From positions 62,001-126,000 of the forward strand of contig SWDT01000046.1 of the NCBI GenBank assembly GCA_009193035.1: DNA of 64,000 bases, given 5' to 3'. The notes under the pieces were generated by a model. The model was not told where the DNA came from, searched no databases, and saw only the letters and a list, made by a program, of their open reading frames with translations. This document shows, one piece after another, positions 12,601 to 22,800 of the stretch. This DNA comes from Halicephalobus mephisto. Taxonomy: Eukaryota > Nematoda > Chromadorea > Rhabditida > Panagrolaimidae. The translations under genes were made by a program, and so were the position numbers. Position 1 is the first letter of the stretch; each line of letters opens with the position of its first letter.

Positions 12601-15600
12601 GTAATTTACAGTATCTATGTTAAAAAAAATTTATTTTTTTATTTTTGTAAAAGTAATTTTTTAAATTTTGACAGTATTGTCCTTTTAGGTCTCAAAGTGA
12701 AGAAATAATTTACAATTTGTTGAAAAAATTAATTTTTTTATTTTTGCAGAAATAAGTTAACGTTCCTTCGATTACTGTAGTGTTGTTTTAAATTTCGAAA
12801 TAAAAATAAATTTTAATTTACAGTTTCTGTGTTAAAAAAATTAATTTTTTTATTTTTGTAGAAATAAGTTAAAATTCCTTCGATTACTGTAATAGTGTTG
12901 TTTTAGGTCCCGAGGCGAAAACAAGACTATAATTTACAACCCCTGTTGTTGACAAATTCAATTTTTCGAATGTATCAACAAAGAATCTATTTTCTAACTG
13001 TTTTCGAGAACAAGTTCAAGTTATTTTAATCTTGGTAGTACTATCCCCTCAGGCTGTAAATAGAACGTAAGGATACAATTTACAACCTCTATGTTGAAAA
13101 AACTCAATTTCGAATGTAATCAATTCCGTTCTTGTTGTTCATCATTTAAAGTTTCCTTATTTTGGAACCGAAAAATGCAGTTCCATTTCGGCGAAAAATA
13201 AAGTGCATTTTGAAACAACTTAATTTAATTTTGGACAATAAACGAACGGACAAAAATGATATATTTCCTCATTTCCGCAACGAAGATTATCTTTGAAAAT
13301 CGAAAAATAATTTAAATAAAAAATACCCACGTTTGCAAGCTTTTCTGTGAGTGATCGGTTTTTCGATATCTCTGAAGTAACCAAGTTTACAGTAATGGCA
13401 GTTTCTTCCAGCCGTGTTATGTCTGCAATTGATGCAGACTCCTCCAGATTTGTTTCCACTGAGACGATAGAGCTCCATACTGAATCTGCATTTCCTGGCG
13501 TGAAGATTACAGTTACAAGCTGAAACGGTAATTTTCGTAAAACATTAAAGTTTATTAAAACTTATTAAAGTTTATTAAAGTTCATTATTTTTTTTATATT
13601 TTTTAATAAAATTTATTAAAGTTTATTATTTTTTTATTTTTTTTAAATAAAATTTGAATTAATTCAAGATTGAAAATCAAAAATCCAAATTTAAATATTC
13701 AATTTCAAAATTTTTAAAGTTATAAATTTAATTTTTAATTTGATTATTTAAAATTTAAAATTAAAAAATAAAAAAATTAAATTCTTCATTAAATAACTTA
13801 ATTTAAAAATAAAAAAATTAATTTTAAAAATTTAATTTTTTACTGAATAGTTTGATTTTAAATATTTAGAAATTAAAATTTAAGGATTTCAATTCAAAAA
13901 TCCCAAAAAATTTTAATTCGAAACTTTGAAAATTCAAATTCCAACAAAACTGGTTTAATTCAGATTTCGAGGATTTTTAAAAATCTACAACTTTGTTATT
14001 GATCCATTCGTTTTTAATTTTTCCCCGTTTATGTCCGACCCCGAGTCTCAGGACCCATTGAACATGATTACGCAAATCGTCGGCGCAGTACCGATCTACA
14101 AGAATAAAAAGCAACTTCTTCATTCATAAATTGAATTCAATTGATCGATCGGATCACTTACTCTAGTAAAAATCTCAAGTGCGATTTTCTATTATTCTCT
14201 ACAAATGATTACCGTAATCTTGAATGGCTCTCGGAGACCAACAGGTGCTTTCTTTTTCGGTCGCATCATTCAGCTAATGATAGAGAATAGCCCGATTTGG
14301 CTCGTTTGCTTCCGTTTCCCCAGAATAATTGGCTTTTAGAACGCCTCCGAAATCGCACCTTTTCACACCTTTGGACCGCCAGCATTAGTCAAAAGGACAT
14401 CAAGAAATCGAAAACCAATTTCTAATTTAATTGGATTTTATTTTTTTTTCCATAGACAAAAAACCTGACATTTTTGAATAAATCATACTTTTAAAAAATT
14501 AGATATGGACATTTATGTAAAACTTTTCTGACATGGATTTCTGGAATTTTTCAAAAAGTTCGGAATTTGAATTAAATTTTTAAAAATTCCAAAATTATTC
14601 TAAAAATTTTTAAAAATTAAAAATTATTCTAAAAATTTCTAAATATTAAAAATTATTTTTAAAATTTCTTCTAATTTTTAAAAATTCTAAAATTATTCTA
14701 AAAATTTCTAAATATTAAAAATTATTTTTAAAATTCCAAAATTTTTCTAACTTTTAAAAAAATTTTAAAATTGTTTTGTATTTCGAAAAAATCCAAGTTT
14801 TTATAAATTTTTGGAATTTTCAAAATTATCTTCTGGATTCTGGAAAATTTTAGAATTTTTTTTTTAAATTTTGGTTTAAAAATGCGTGAAGTTAAGTATA
14901 AAATTCGATGATTTATTTTTTCAAGAGATTGACAAGTAAGAAAATTGTAAATTCAGCTTTTTTCCAAGTGCCGTTATAAATTGTCTCTTGAGCTTTTGAT
15001 GCCTGTCAGCGCTTTTACAGTTTTCCTAATCTCGACGGGATTAGTAACAAGAGAAAATCCCGAAAACTCAACATTTTTAAATTCCTAATGAGTCAGCTCA
15101 TATTCCAAATAAGACGAAATTTTAAAATTTTAAAATTTTAAAATTTAAACTTACCGACACAAGCATTGGCGTCTTCAGAAGTCGCCCTGGCCCAGGGTCT
15201 ATCGTAATGGAAAGGTTTGCAAATTTCACAGTCAGTTCCAGCAGTGTTGTGCTTACAGTCACAAGTGTACCGACCCATCTTGTCAATAATACAGCGGGAA
15301 GCATGTCCGTTACACTTACATCTACCCCCGACGGCGAGTTCACTCAAAGCATAAAAGTACCGTTCTTTGTTCGAATCTATTTCGGAAACATTCACTCCGA
15401 GAGAATTCGTCAGTCCATAGATCTCTGTCTGAAGGAATTCATATAAAAATAAAAAAGTGATCCGTAATATCACATTTGTGTCCCAAGCATTTATTTTCTA
15501 ATTTTGAAGTTGGAGTTGAACAAAAAGTACTTGTAATACTGTAATAAAATCTAAGAATTCTGAATCTGAAATCAAAATTAATAATCAAGCTTCAGAATCC

Positions 15601-17969
15601 AGGATTCTGGAGACTAATTTCAATTTTGATTTATAATTTTTACAATATATTTAAAGTTAAAAAGTACTTGTAGTACTGTAATAAAATCTAAAAATCCTGA
15701 ATTAAAAATCAAAGTTAATAATCAACCGTCAGAATCCAGGATTCTGGAGACTAGCTCTAATTCTAAGAATATTTATAATTTTCTACCAGGACTCTAAAAA
15801 CTCAAAATTTTCCTAGACCAACTTTCGAAATCCCATATAAAAGTAGTTATTTAAAATAAATTGCTAATTTTTGAATTTAACGTAAAATTTGCAATATCTG
15901 GGACACAAGTAAATAATCAAGTACCTGATCAGGACTAAGACGATTAAAAACGATCCTTATATCCGTGGCCGTAACCCAATCTTGTAAAACAGGTGATTGC
16001 TCGAAGGATATCGCCGAAGGACGTCCTTCAAGCGTCGCAAATGCGATTCTGTTTCCAGATGACGACACAGCATGAGAATCAGTGCAGCGAGCTTCCTGAA
16101 AATTCCAAATTAAGATTTTTCAGGAACTAAGATCCATTCTTGAGGAATAATAAAATAAAAAAACAAACTTGTTCATTGTGGCGTCCAATAATAGCTTCTG
16201 ATTCTCTACCGTACATGGATTTACATTGTGAAGAATAAAATTGGAACGGAATCCACGATTTTCCACCGTTGACTGATTTATAAATCGCCATCGAATCGGC
16301 CAATCTGCTGCAAAACTGCAGACTCACGTAAGTCAGCTCGAATTTCTTCCCCAAGGAAAGCGTCAAAGTCACGTTGTGAGGGTAGTCTGTCGATGGTTCG
16401 GATATCCAGCAGGTCAAATTTTGCGAATTATTCAAATCTGTCAACAATGAAGCCGGATGAGATTTCGAAAAATCTCCAGCATCACAAATCTCACAAGATT
16501 CTTGAATAAGACCTTTTTCATCTTCTTTCATAATACAGTATCTGCAAAAATATATAATTTGGATCATTTTCTATTATAATTAGGAAGTTTTAAAAATGGA
16601 TCCGGGATTAAGGAAAGTCATCCGATGTTCCGAATTTTCGGCAATTACCAAATTTCAAATTTGTAATTAAAATTCGTAAAGTTGCATGACTACAGTACCA
16701 GGTATTCTCGAGTACCATTCTTCAAAAATCAGAAAGCAATATAAATAATGTGAAAAAAGTAATTTAAAAATTTTATTGCTTTTCATTAAAATATCGTATT
16801 TGAATTTTTACGATTATTTTTCTCAGTTACTTGTTCCGAAAAATTACAACAACGATAATTAAGTTATTTTTAAAACAAAATTTCCAAATACTAAAATATT
16901 AAAAAAAATTATAAAAAATAAAAATTTTCAAAAATTATAAAAAAAATTTTACAAATTTTTATTCGATTTTTTAAATTATAAAATAATTCAAAAATTTAGA
17001 AAAATTTAAATATTGAAAATTTTTAACAATTTTAAAATTTTTTCAAAAATTAAAAAAAATTCAGAATTTTAGAGGTTTTTAAAAATTTTGAAATTTTCAA
17101 AATTTTCTACAAAATTCAAAAAATCTCAAAAAATTAAATTTTGTAAAATTCTAAAAATTTTTACAGAAATATTTAAAATCTTAAATCTTTTATATATATA
17201 TTTGAAATATTATATTTGTTTGAGAATCGGTGCCGTTTTGTTTTTTCATGTTTAAGATTGATTGTTAGATAACTTTGTAAAAAGGAATCGAGATCGAATG
17301 CCGACCCGGGAAACTAGCAGACAGATTTTTGTGGATCTGACAAATTGTGATTGAGTACGAAGGAACAGCGGTCCTGGTTGTACCTCTGATGAAGGTTAGG
17401 ACGAAATAAAACGGCTCTATATCAATCACCCAGTGCGGTAAAACAAGTGTTTCTGGTAATTGTCCTCGATAAAGCCAATTTTCGAAAAATTGATCGACAC
17501 TTGTTTGCAAATAAAACACAAATGACGTTTGTAAATTAAATGTAAAATGAAATACAGTGGAACCTCGATATAAGTAACCCTAAGGGACGACAGAAATGTT
17601 GTTTTTACAGAGGAGTTGCCTTTATCGAGGGGTTTACTAGGGGAAAATCCACAGTAAGGGTCGGAACCGAGTTGTCTTTAAAGAGGATTTGCTCTTATCC
17701 AGGGTGTTTATATCGAGGTTTCACTGTATTGGGATTTTAATATTTAAGAAAACTCACCGTGAAGGAGATCTCATTCCGCAAGTGCTCGAGGCAATAACGG
17801 GCTTTCCGAAAGCTGCATTGATAAAATCAGGGACACATCGGACAGGACGACCAGCGGAATCATAACATGGATCTCGATCTGGTTGTCTCATGGAAAACTG
17901 CGAAAAATAAGCTCCAAAAACAAATCCATCAAAAATGGATAAAAAGCTTAAAAAAAACAAAAATTTCAT
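9692..17969 (-). CDS. unc-6: Netrin (UNC-6 type) secreted axon-guidance protein
   Basis: Secreted laminin-related cue read by DCC/UNC-40 and UNC-5 receptors for dorsoventral guidance. Nine exons join in phase: 17758-17969, 16169-16541, 15925-16095, 15155-15428, 13331-13519, 10947-11096, 10216-10260, 10099-10167 and 9692-10044. They give 611 residues, essentially the length of C. elegans UNC-6. Order: signal peptide (1-19, ending FVFGAYF), laminin N-terminal domain VI ([34 protein letters not shown]), three laminin-EGF modules ([29 protein letters not shown]) and a C-terminal NTR domain (CEKCR to the final RRNHRSLN). Exon 5 must use the donor at C|GTGGGT to keep frame. The introns are large and loaded with repeats: a MITE in intron 1, a dispersed repeat in intron 3, two higher-complexity islands in intron 4, and a transposon plus a degenerate array in intron 5. 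Assignment is essentially certain. Confidence 0.96.
11140..11487. mobile_element. Non-autonomous DNA element, GTTA(GA)TGTCGGTG ends, copy 1
   Basis: A 348-bp element in netrin intron 5. Its ends are imperfect inverted repeats: GTTAGATGTCGGTGAATCA on the left, and GTTATGTCGGTGTATTGATT read inward from the right. The interior holds TGTCATGTACAGTAT twice. A longer, inverted copy lies at 18921-19415. No transposase is encoded and the superfamily is not identified. Confidence 0.8.
12030..13130. repeat. Degenerate tandem array in netrin intron 5
   Basis: Units of about 130-190 bp repeat the order CTATTTTCTGAC, AAGATCAGGTTAAAGT, ATTACTGTAGTGT, GTCCCGAAAGGAAAACAA, ATAATTTACAA. Two units (about 12177-12308 and 12309-12440) are nearly identical and so recently duplicated. 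A 115-residue open frame over the first units has no recognisable domain and is treated as chance. Confidence 0.7.
14020..14420. other. Higher-complexity island in netrin intron 4
   Basis: About 400 bp of balanced base composition embedded in near-pure A/T intron, with no open frame or splice signals. Such islands in guidance-gene introns are often enhancers or the remains of old insertions; nothing here decides which. Confidence 0.4.
14940..15110. promoter_or_regulatory. Candidate intronic regulatory island with paired GATTA sites
   Basis: Balanced-composition stretch in netrin intron 4. It contains CTAATCTCGACGGGATTAG, two TAATC/GATTA core sites in inverted orientation 7 bp apart, the form bound by K50 (Otx/Pitx-like) homeodomains. 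No coding potential. The role is inferred from the motif alone. Confidence 0.25.
15478..15850. repeat. Dispersed repeat, second copy (netrin intron 3)
   Basis: Same order of blocks as 3677-4150: CAAGCATTTATTTTCTAATT, CTTGTAATACTGTAATAAAA and two AATCCAGGATTCTGGAGACT units. Intronic in both places. Confidence 0.75.
17555..17726. mobile_element. 172-bp MITE, pogo/Tigger-like ends, copy 1
   Basis: Bounded by TA on both sides. Ends CAGTGGAACCTCGATATAAG and, inward from the right, CAGTGAAACCTCGATATAAA form terminal inverted repeats of about 20 bp. This wording is typical of pogo/Tigger-type (Tc1/mariner superfamily) MITEs, which insert at TA. It sits in netrin intron 1 with its edge about 30 bp from the exon 1 donor. 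No coding capacity. Confidence 0.9.
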
Positions 17970-20048
17970 TTTTTAATTTCACAGTTTTCACAATTTTATC
18001 ATTTCAAACTGAAATTTATAATTATCAAAAATTAAAATAAAAAGAAATTCACGGTAGGATGGATTACTGAAATTAGGAATCTGTGGACAATCAACGAGGC
18101 GTGGTCGTTCGTCTTTGTGAAAATCGAAGGCGGGGCGAACGAGGCGCGAATAAACCAATCTCTGAAATTTGTTCTTTTTCAAAAAATAAATAATCTCCTA
18201 CTTACTTACTTTACTTTTATTCCTATTTCGCACTATATCAAATTTACAAAAAATATAATTTCAAACTTAAACAAATTAAATTTCCAATTTTAATTGTTTG
18301 CTTTAAATAATCTTCAAAAACGAAAAAAATCACATGTTAGTTATTACTTTACTTTATTTTACTTATATTTTTATCCTATTTCGCATTATATCAAATTTAC
18401 AAACAATACAATGTCAAACAAACAAATTAAATTTCCAATTTTAATTGTTTGCTTTAAATAATCTTCAAAAACGAAAAAAATCACATGTTAATTATTACAT
18501 TATTACTTTACTTTATTTTACTTTTATTCCTATTTCGCACTATATTAAATTTACAAACAATACGATTTCAAACTTAATCAAATTAAATTTTCAATTTTAA
18601 TAATTACATTATTATTTTTAAAAAGTTATATTTTTTTGAAAAATTCAAAAAGTACAGTAATTCTATTTTTATTTTACAGTATTCCATTTTATTAATTTCT
18701 TTATTTTCTGAACATTGAAAATTAAATATCCACAAATAATAATTTGACCGTATTTACAAGTTCATAGTTACCGTAATCAAAGAACTTCAAATTCTTATTT
18801 TCGAAATAATATTAAAATATTTAGTTTTTTCTGTCGAAAAGTAAATAATATTCCAACGACGAAATATAATTATAATTGCATTGAAAAATTTAAAAATATC
18901 ACCTTATTTCCATAAAAATAGTTATGTCGGTGTATTGATTGATAATTGGATAACCAAAGCAGGTCTGGAAGGGAAATAACTCGTACATTAAGCAACAGGT
19001 ATACTGTACATGACAGATCGGGTGTTGACTAGTTAGTTGATGTATAGTTATTGTGTTTAATTTTTATTTCATTACTGTATTAGTTAATTATTCTATAATC
19101 AAGTCAAGTCTCGGAAGGAAATCCTTACTTCCTAAACAGTGAGCATACTGTACATGACAGATCGGGTGTCGACTAGTTATTTAATATATGGTTATTGTGT
19201 TTAATCTTTGTTACATTAATGTATTCGTTAATTATTCTATAATCAAGTCGTCTCGGAGGGAAATCCCTACTTCCAAAACAGTGAGCATACTGTACATGAC
19301 AGACTGAGTGTCGACTTATTAAATATGATTGTTGTGCTAATCTTATTGCTTGGATAATAACAACTCCCATACTCCTCATCTCTCATACAACCATACTGAT
19401 TCACCGACATCTAACAAAAATAATAAACATTATTTTTATTATTTTAATTTGAAAATATATTTTTTATAACATAATAATTTGACTATATTTACATGGATAT
19501 TCAACTATCCTAGTTACAAAATTTCACTTAAAACTTTATGCTCAAATTATGAAATATCTGTAATTTTCTCCTTAAAAAATAAACAATGTTTTTCTGAAAC
19601 AATAAATCACTTTAATTATCGATATGTTGTTAATAAATACTAAAATTAATGAAGTATTTAACACATGGAAGTCTGGTTATAGTAATTTGAGAAATTTGTA
19701 AATTTTGGAATGTCGGATTAAATGATATATAAATTTTGGAATTTAATGGGACTTTATATACGGAAAATTGTTTTAAATTTTTTTAGAATTCAGTCAGAAA
19801 AAAAGACTACAACTTAATCTATAAGAGATTTTGGGAGATATAATGCATGAATTACAAAGTACATATAACTTTTTATTAAACAGTATGTGAACAATGTATT
19901 TTGGATTCTTATTAAAGATATTTCGTAACATTCGTCTGTTACTATAAAACATTTGGAAAAGTAAGTTTTTTCAATTAATTTGTTTTTTTTTGAAATAGTA
20001 GTAGAAAGTTGATTTTAAAAAAAAAGTTTTCTGTCGAGGAAGGAAGTA
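17970..20048. other. Netrin upstream region
   Basis: Sequence of normal composition at 18050-18180 just upstream of the start codon is bounded by TTTCAG-like signals and may be a 5' untranslated exon or core promoter. Next come AT-rich imperfect duplications at 18200-18600 (blocks with CCTATTTCGCACTATATCAA and TTTTAATTGTTTGCTTTAAA) and the transposon at 18921-19415. Confidence 0.5.
18921..19415. mobile_element. Non-autonomous DNA element, copy 2, with amplified interior
   Basis: Inverted relative to 11140-11487 and 147 bp longer. The extra length is one more internal unit containing AGCATACTGTACATGACAGA and TCGGAGGGAAATCC. It is flanked by AAAAATA on both sides, a possible 7-bp target duplication. 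A 68-residue open frame inside is a product of the repeat. Confidence 0.8.
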
Positions 20049-20220
20049 CAGTGAAACCTCGATATAAACACCCTGGATAAGAGCAAATCCTCTTTAAAGA
20101 CAACTCGGTTCCGACCCCTACTGTGGATTTTCCCCTAGTAAACCCCTCGATAAAGGCAACTCTTCTGTAAAAACAACATTTCTGCCGTCCCTTAGGGTTA
20201 CTTATATCGAGGTTTCACTG
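20049..20220. mobile_element. 172-bp MITE, copy 2 (inverted)
   Basis: TA-flanked, exactly the same length as the copies at 17555 and 21119 and in the opposite orientation, with only scattered substitutions by eye. Confidence 0.9.
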
Positions 20221-20222
20221 TA

Positions 20223-21118
20223 TTTTAAATCATTGTCATTGAAGAAAAAAATAAATTATTTTTTTTGGAATTGCTTTTCTGTGATAAATTATCACTTGCT
20301 AGATTTATAAATTCGAATGTATTCTGCTATTACTGTACTTTATTGATTGGTTGTTCTGTGGCTATAAAATACGAAATTATTACTGATGTTGAAATATCGT
20401 GTTGTTTTGGTTGTGAATGTAAATTAAAATAAAAATACAGTGAATTTCCGAATCGATTGATACCTATTGAGGAAGAAATTTCTATTGTTACATCGAAAAT
20501 CAGAAACGAATGAACATATGGGATTTTTTATTTCTCATCGCCTGATATTTTATGTTTGTCAAGTTAATGATTAGAATGATCTTTATAGAATAGCTATTCT
20601 AGATCTTCTCTATCAAGAAAACAAATCACGAATTCACTTTTATTCTTGTTGGAGAAAAATCTAGCTAACTACTGGAAAATCAGAGGATGTCATCACGGCG
20701 AAGACCCCTAGAACCAGTGCATTGTAGTTCAGATAGTATTCATGCTAATTATATTGTAATTTGTTTTTTCTATGAATGTACTTTATTAGTATCAAATACA
20801 AGTGTTGTTAACACGCATTAAAGACCATTAATAAATTTTTTATTTTAACTCTTATATCACTTCATTATTGGAGAATAATCATTCTGACGAGAAAGTGATT
20901 ATATTCCATAAAAATCAGAAACAAAAGTGTTTATAAAATTGTCTTGACGCGAATATTGAAAAGATATTAGAAATTTGAACTTATTTCCAGATAAGAATAG
21001 AACGTAAATCAATTTCAAGAACAAACGAATGAACTTTCGTCCGTTGATTGACCGGCGTTCCGTGATTAAAATGAAAAATTTGATTAATTATTGAATTTTC
21101 GCTGTCGAACACCAAATA
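20223..21118. other. Spacer between MITEs
   Basis: No recognised gene. A 45-codon open frame begins at ATG 20688 (MSSRRRPLEPVHCSSDS) with no supporting splice sites, and I do not call it. Confidence 0.5.
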
Positions 21119-21290
21119 CAGTGGAACCTCGATATAAGTAACCCTAAGGGACGACAGAAATGTTGTTTTTACAGAAGAGTTGCCTTTATCGAGGGGTTTA
21201 CTAGGGGAAAATCCACAGTAAGGGTCGGAACTAAATTGTCTTTAAAGAGGATTTGCTCTTATCCAGGGTGTTTATATCGAAGTTTCACTG
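21119..21290. mobile_element. 172-bp MITE, copy 3
   Basis: TA-flanked, same orientation as copy 1, with the same terminal inverted repeats (right end slightly altered: ATATCGAAGTTTCACTG). Confidence 0.9.
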
Positions 21291-21671
21291 TAATTTTTGT
21301 TTATAATACATTTGGAATTACATAAAGCAATAATGATCAAATTTTCCATATCTCTGCATAAGAATGTTAAATTTTAAAAACTATTTGTTTTTTATTTAAA
21401 ATATTAATTAATCTTAAATTAATCCCGGTCATTTTTATTAAAATCACAATTCAAAATTATTCTAAAAATATGTTCCAGATGAAAAATAATGAAATTTAAT
21501 TTATCGAAATAATAAAATTAAAATATAAAAAAAAGATTATTTAGTTAAAGATTTTTTTTCAAATTTCTTATGTTTGATCTCTTCGTATCCAATAATCAGT
21601 TAATTTTTAAAATTTTTACATTATTAATATTAAATTATTTTTTAATTCATTCACATCAACTTTCTTGATAA

Positions 21672-21989
21672 TTGGCCAAATTTGATAATTTTTCAAAATT
21701 CACCATGATCCATCTCAAACTTCATCCAAAAATTCGATTTTCGATAATTTTTAATTTTCGATTTTTAATTTTCGATTTTTCTTTATCGTTAAGCATCCAT
21801 GGACATGTTTGTGAAGTAACTGTATATCCTTTAGGAACTACAAAAAATAATAAAATCAAAGATATAAAACATATTTTTTCCAAGAAGTCTTGGGATAACC
21901 AGAAAGTTCGATTTGCATTTGATAGACTTACATTGGCTTATGATATATTCATTAACATCTTCTCAGATCTCTTAGGAATTAAGTTATGA
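21672..21989 (+). other. Unassigned 105-codon open frame
   Basis: The second half, from a GHVCEVTVYPLGTT segment to the end, has a protein-like mix of residues, while the first half is A/T-driven. No domain, signal peptide or intron signals are recognised. It could be a fossil gene piece or chance. It lies 1 kb downstream of the feh-1 stop, on the opposite strand. Confidence 0.15.
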
Positions 21990-22073
21990 TCGTTTTCTAA
22001 CCCAATTGGAAGAAAAATTCTAAAATAATTCTCCATGCATGAAACCCAACTGAACTCTGAAATATTTCTATTA

Positions 22074-22218
22074 CAGTCGATTTCCGATATAACGTAATCC
22101 AAGGGATCAGACTAAAATTACACTAAATCTAGAGTCAATTTACATTATTTTAGAGGAAATTTTGTCGGGACTAAAAAAATTACGTTAAATCGAATGCCGT
22201 TAAATCAAGAGTCGACTA
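22074..22218. mobile_element. Second MITE family, ~145 bp, GTCGA ends
   Basis: Left end CAGTCGATTTCCGATATAACG after TA. The right end, read inward, is TAGTCGACTCTTGATTTAACG. Similar in layout to the 172-bp family but with different sequence; the inverted repeats are imperfect, so the copy is old. Confidence 0.65.
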
Positions 22219-22800
22219 CATTCAGTTTCGCATTTCAAAATGCTGCAAATTTCCGGAATTATTGCAACTAAGCCTATGTTTAATGAATAAAAACTACGGT
22301 AGTACTGTCTCCATTATACAGTATCCCGATGTCTTCCTTATTATCTAGAATTGAATAATTTTTTTAATTAAAATAATTCTATATTACAAAAAGTCCAAAT
22401 TACCGTAATTATAAAATTTCATTTTGAAAAAAATAAACTTTGTTATTGTTTAAAAAAATAATCATCTACAAAAAATGAAGAAACTACAGTAATTCCAATT
22501 TGATTTCACAGTACTTCATTTGAATAATTTTTTATCTGAATTTAAAAAATATCTTTTTGAAACAATAACTCGACCGTATTTACAAATGTCTGTAATCATC
22601 GTAGTCACAGAGTTTCATGTTAGTACTGATTCTGAAGGAACAACGAAAACCAAACATGTTAATTTTTAAATCAAAAATGCTACAATTTGGGATTTACTTT
22701 CTTTGGAAAAAACCTCAATTGAGGAATCACCGGGTTGTCGACAATCACTCAAGAAAGTGTCAATCCAAAAACGAAATGCCACTAATTACAGTAAGTGAAT

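Noticed and set aside
17265..17519. 84-codon minus-strand frame in netrin intron 1
   Set aside because: Composition is normal and it might be a fossil, but netrin exon 1 joins exon 2 perfectly without it and no domain is visible.
19173..19379. 68-codon minus-strand frame
   Set aside because: Lies inside the transposon at 18921-19415 and follows its internal repeats.
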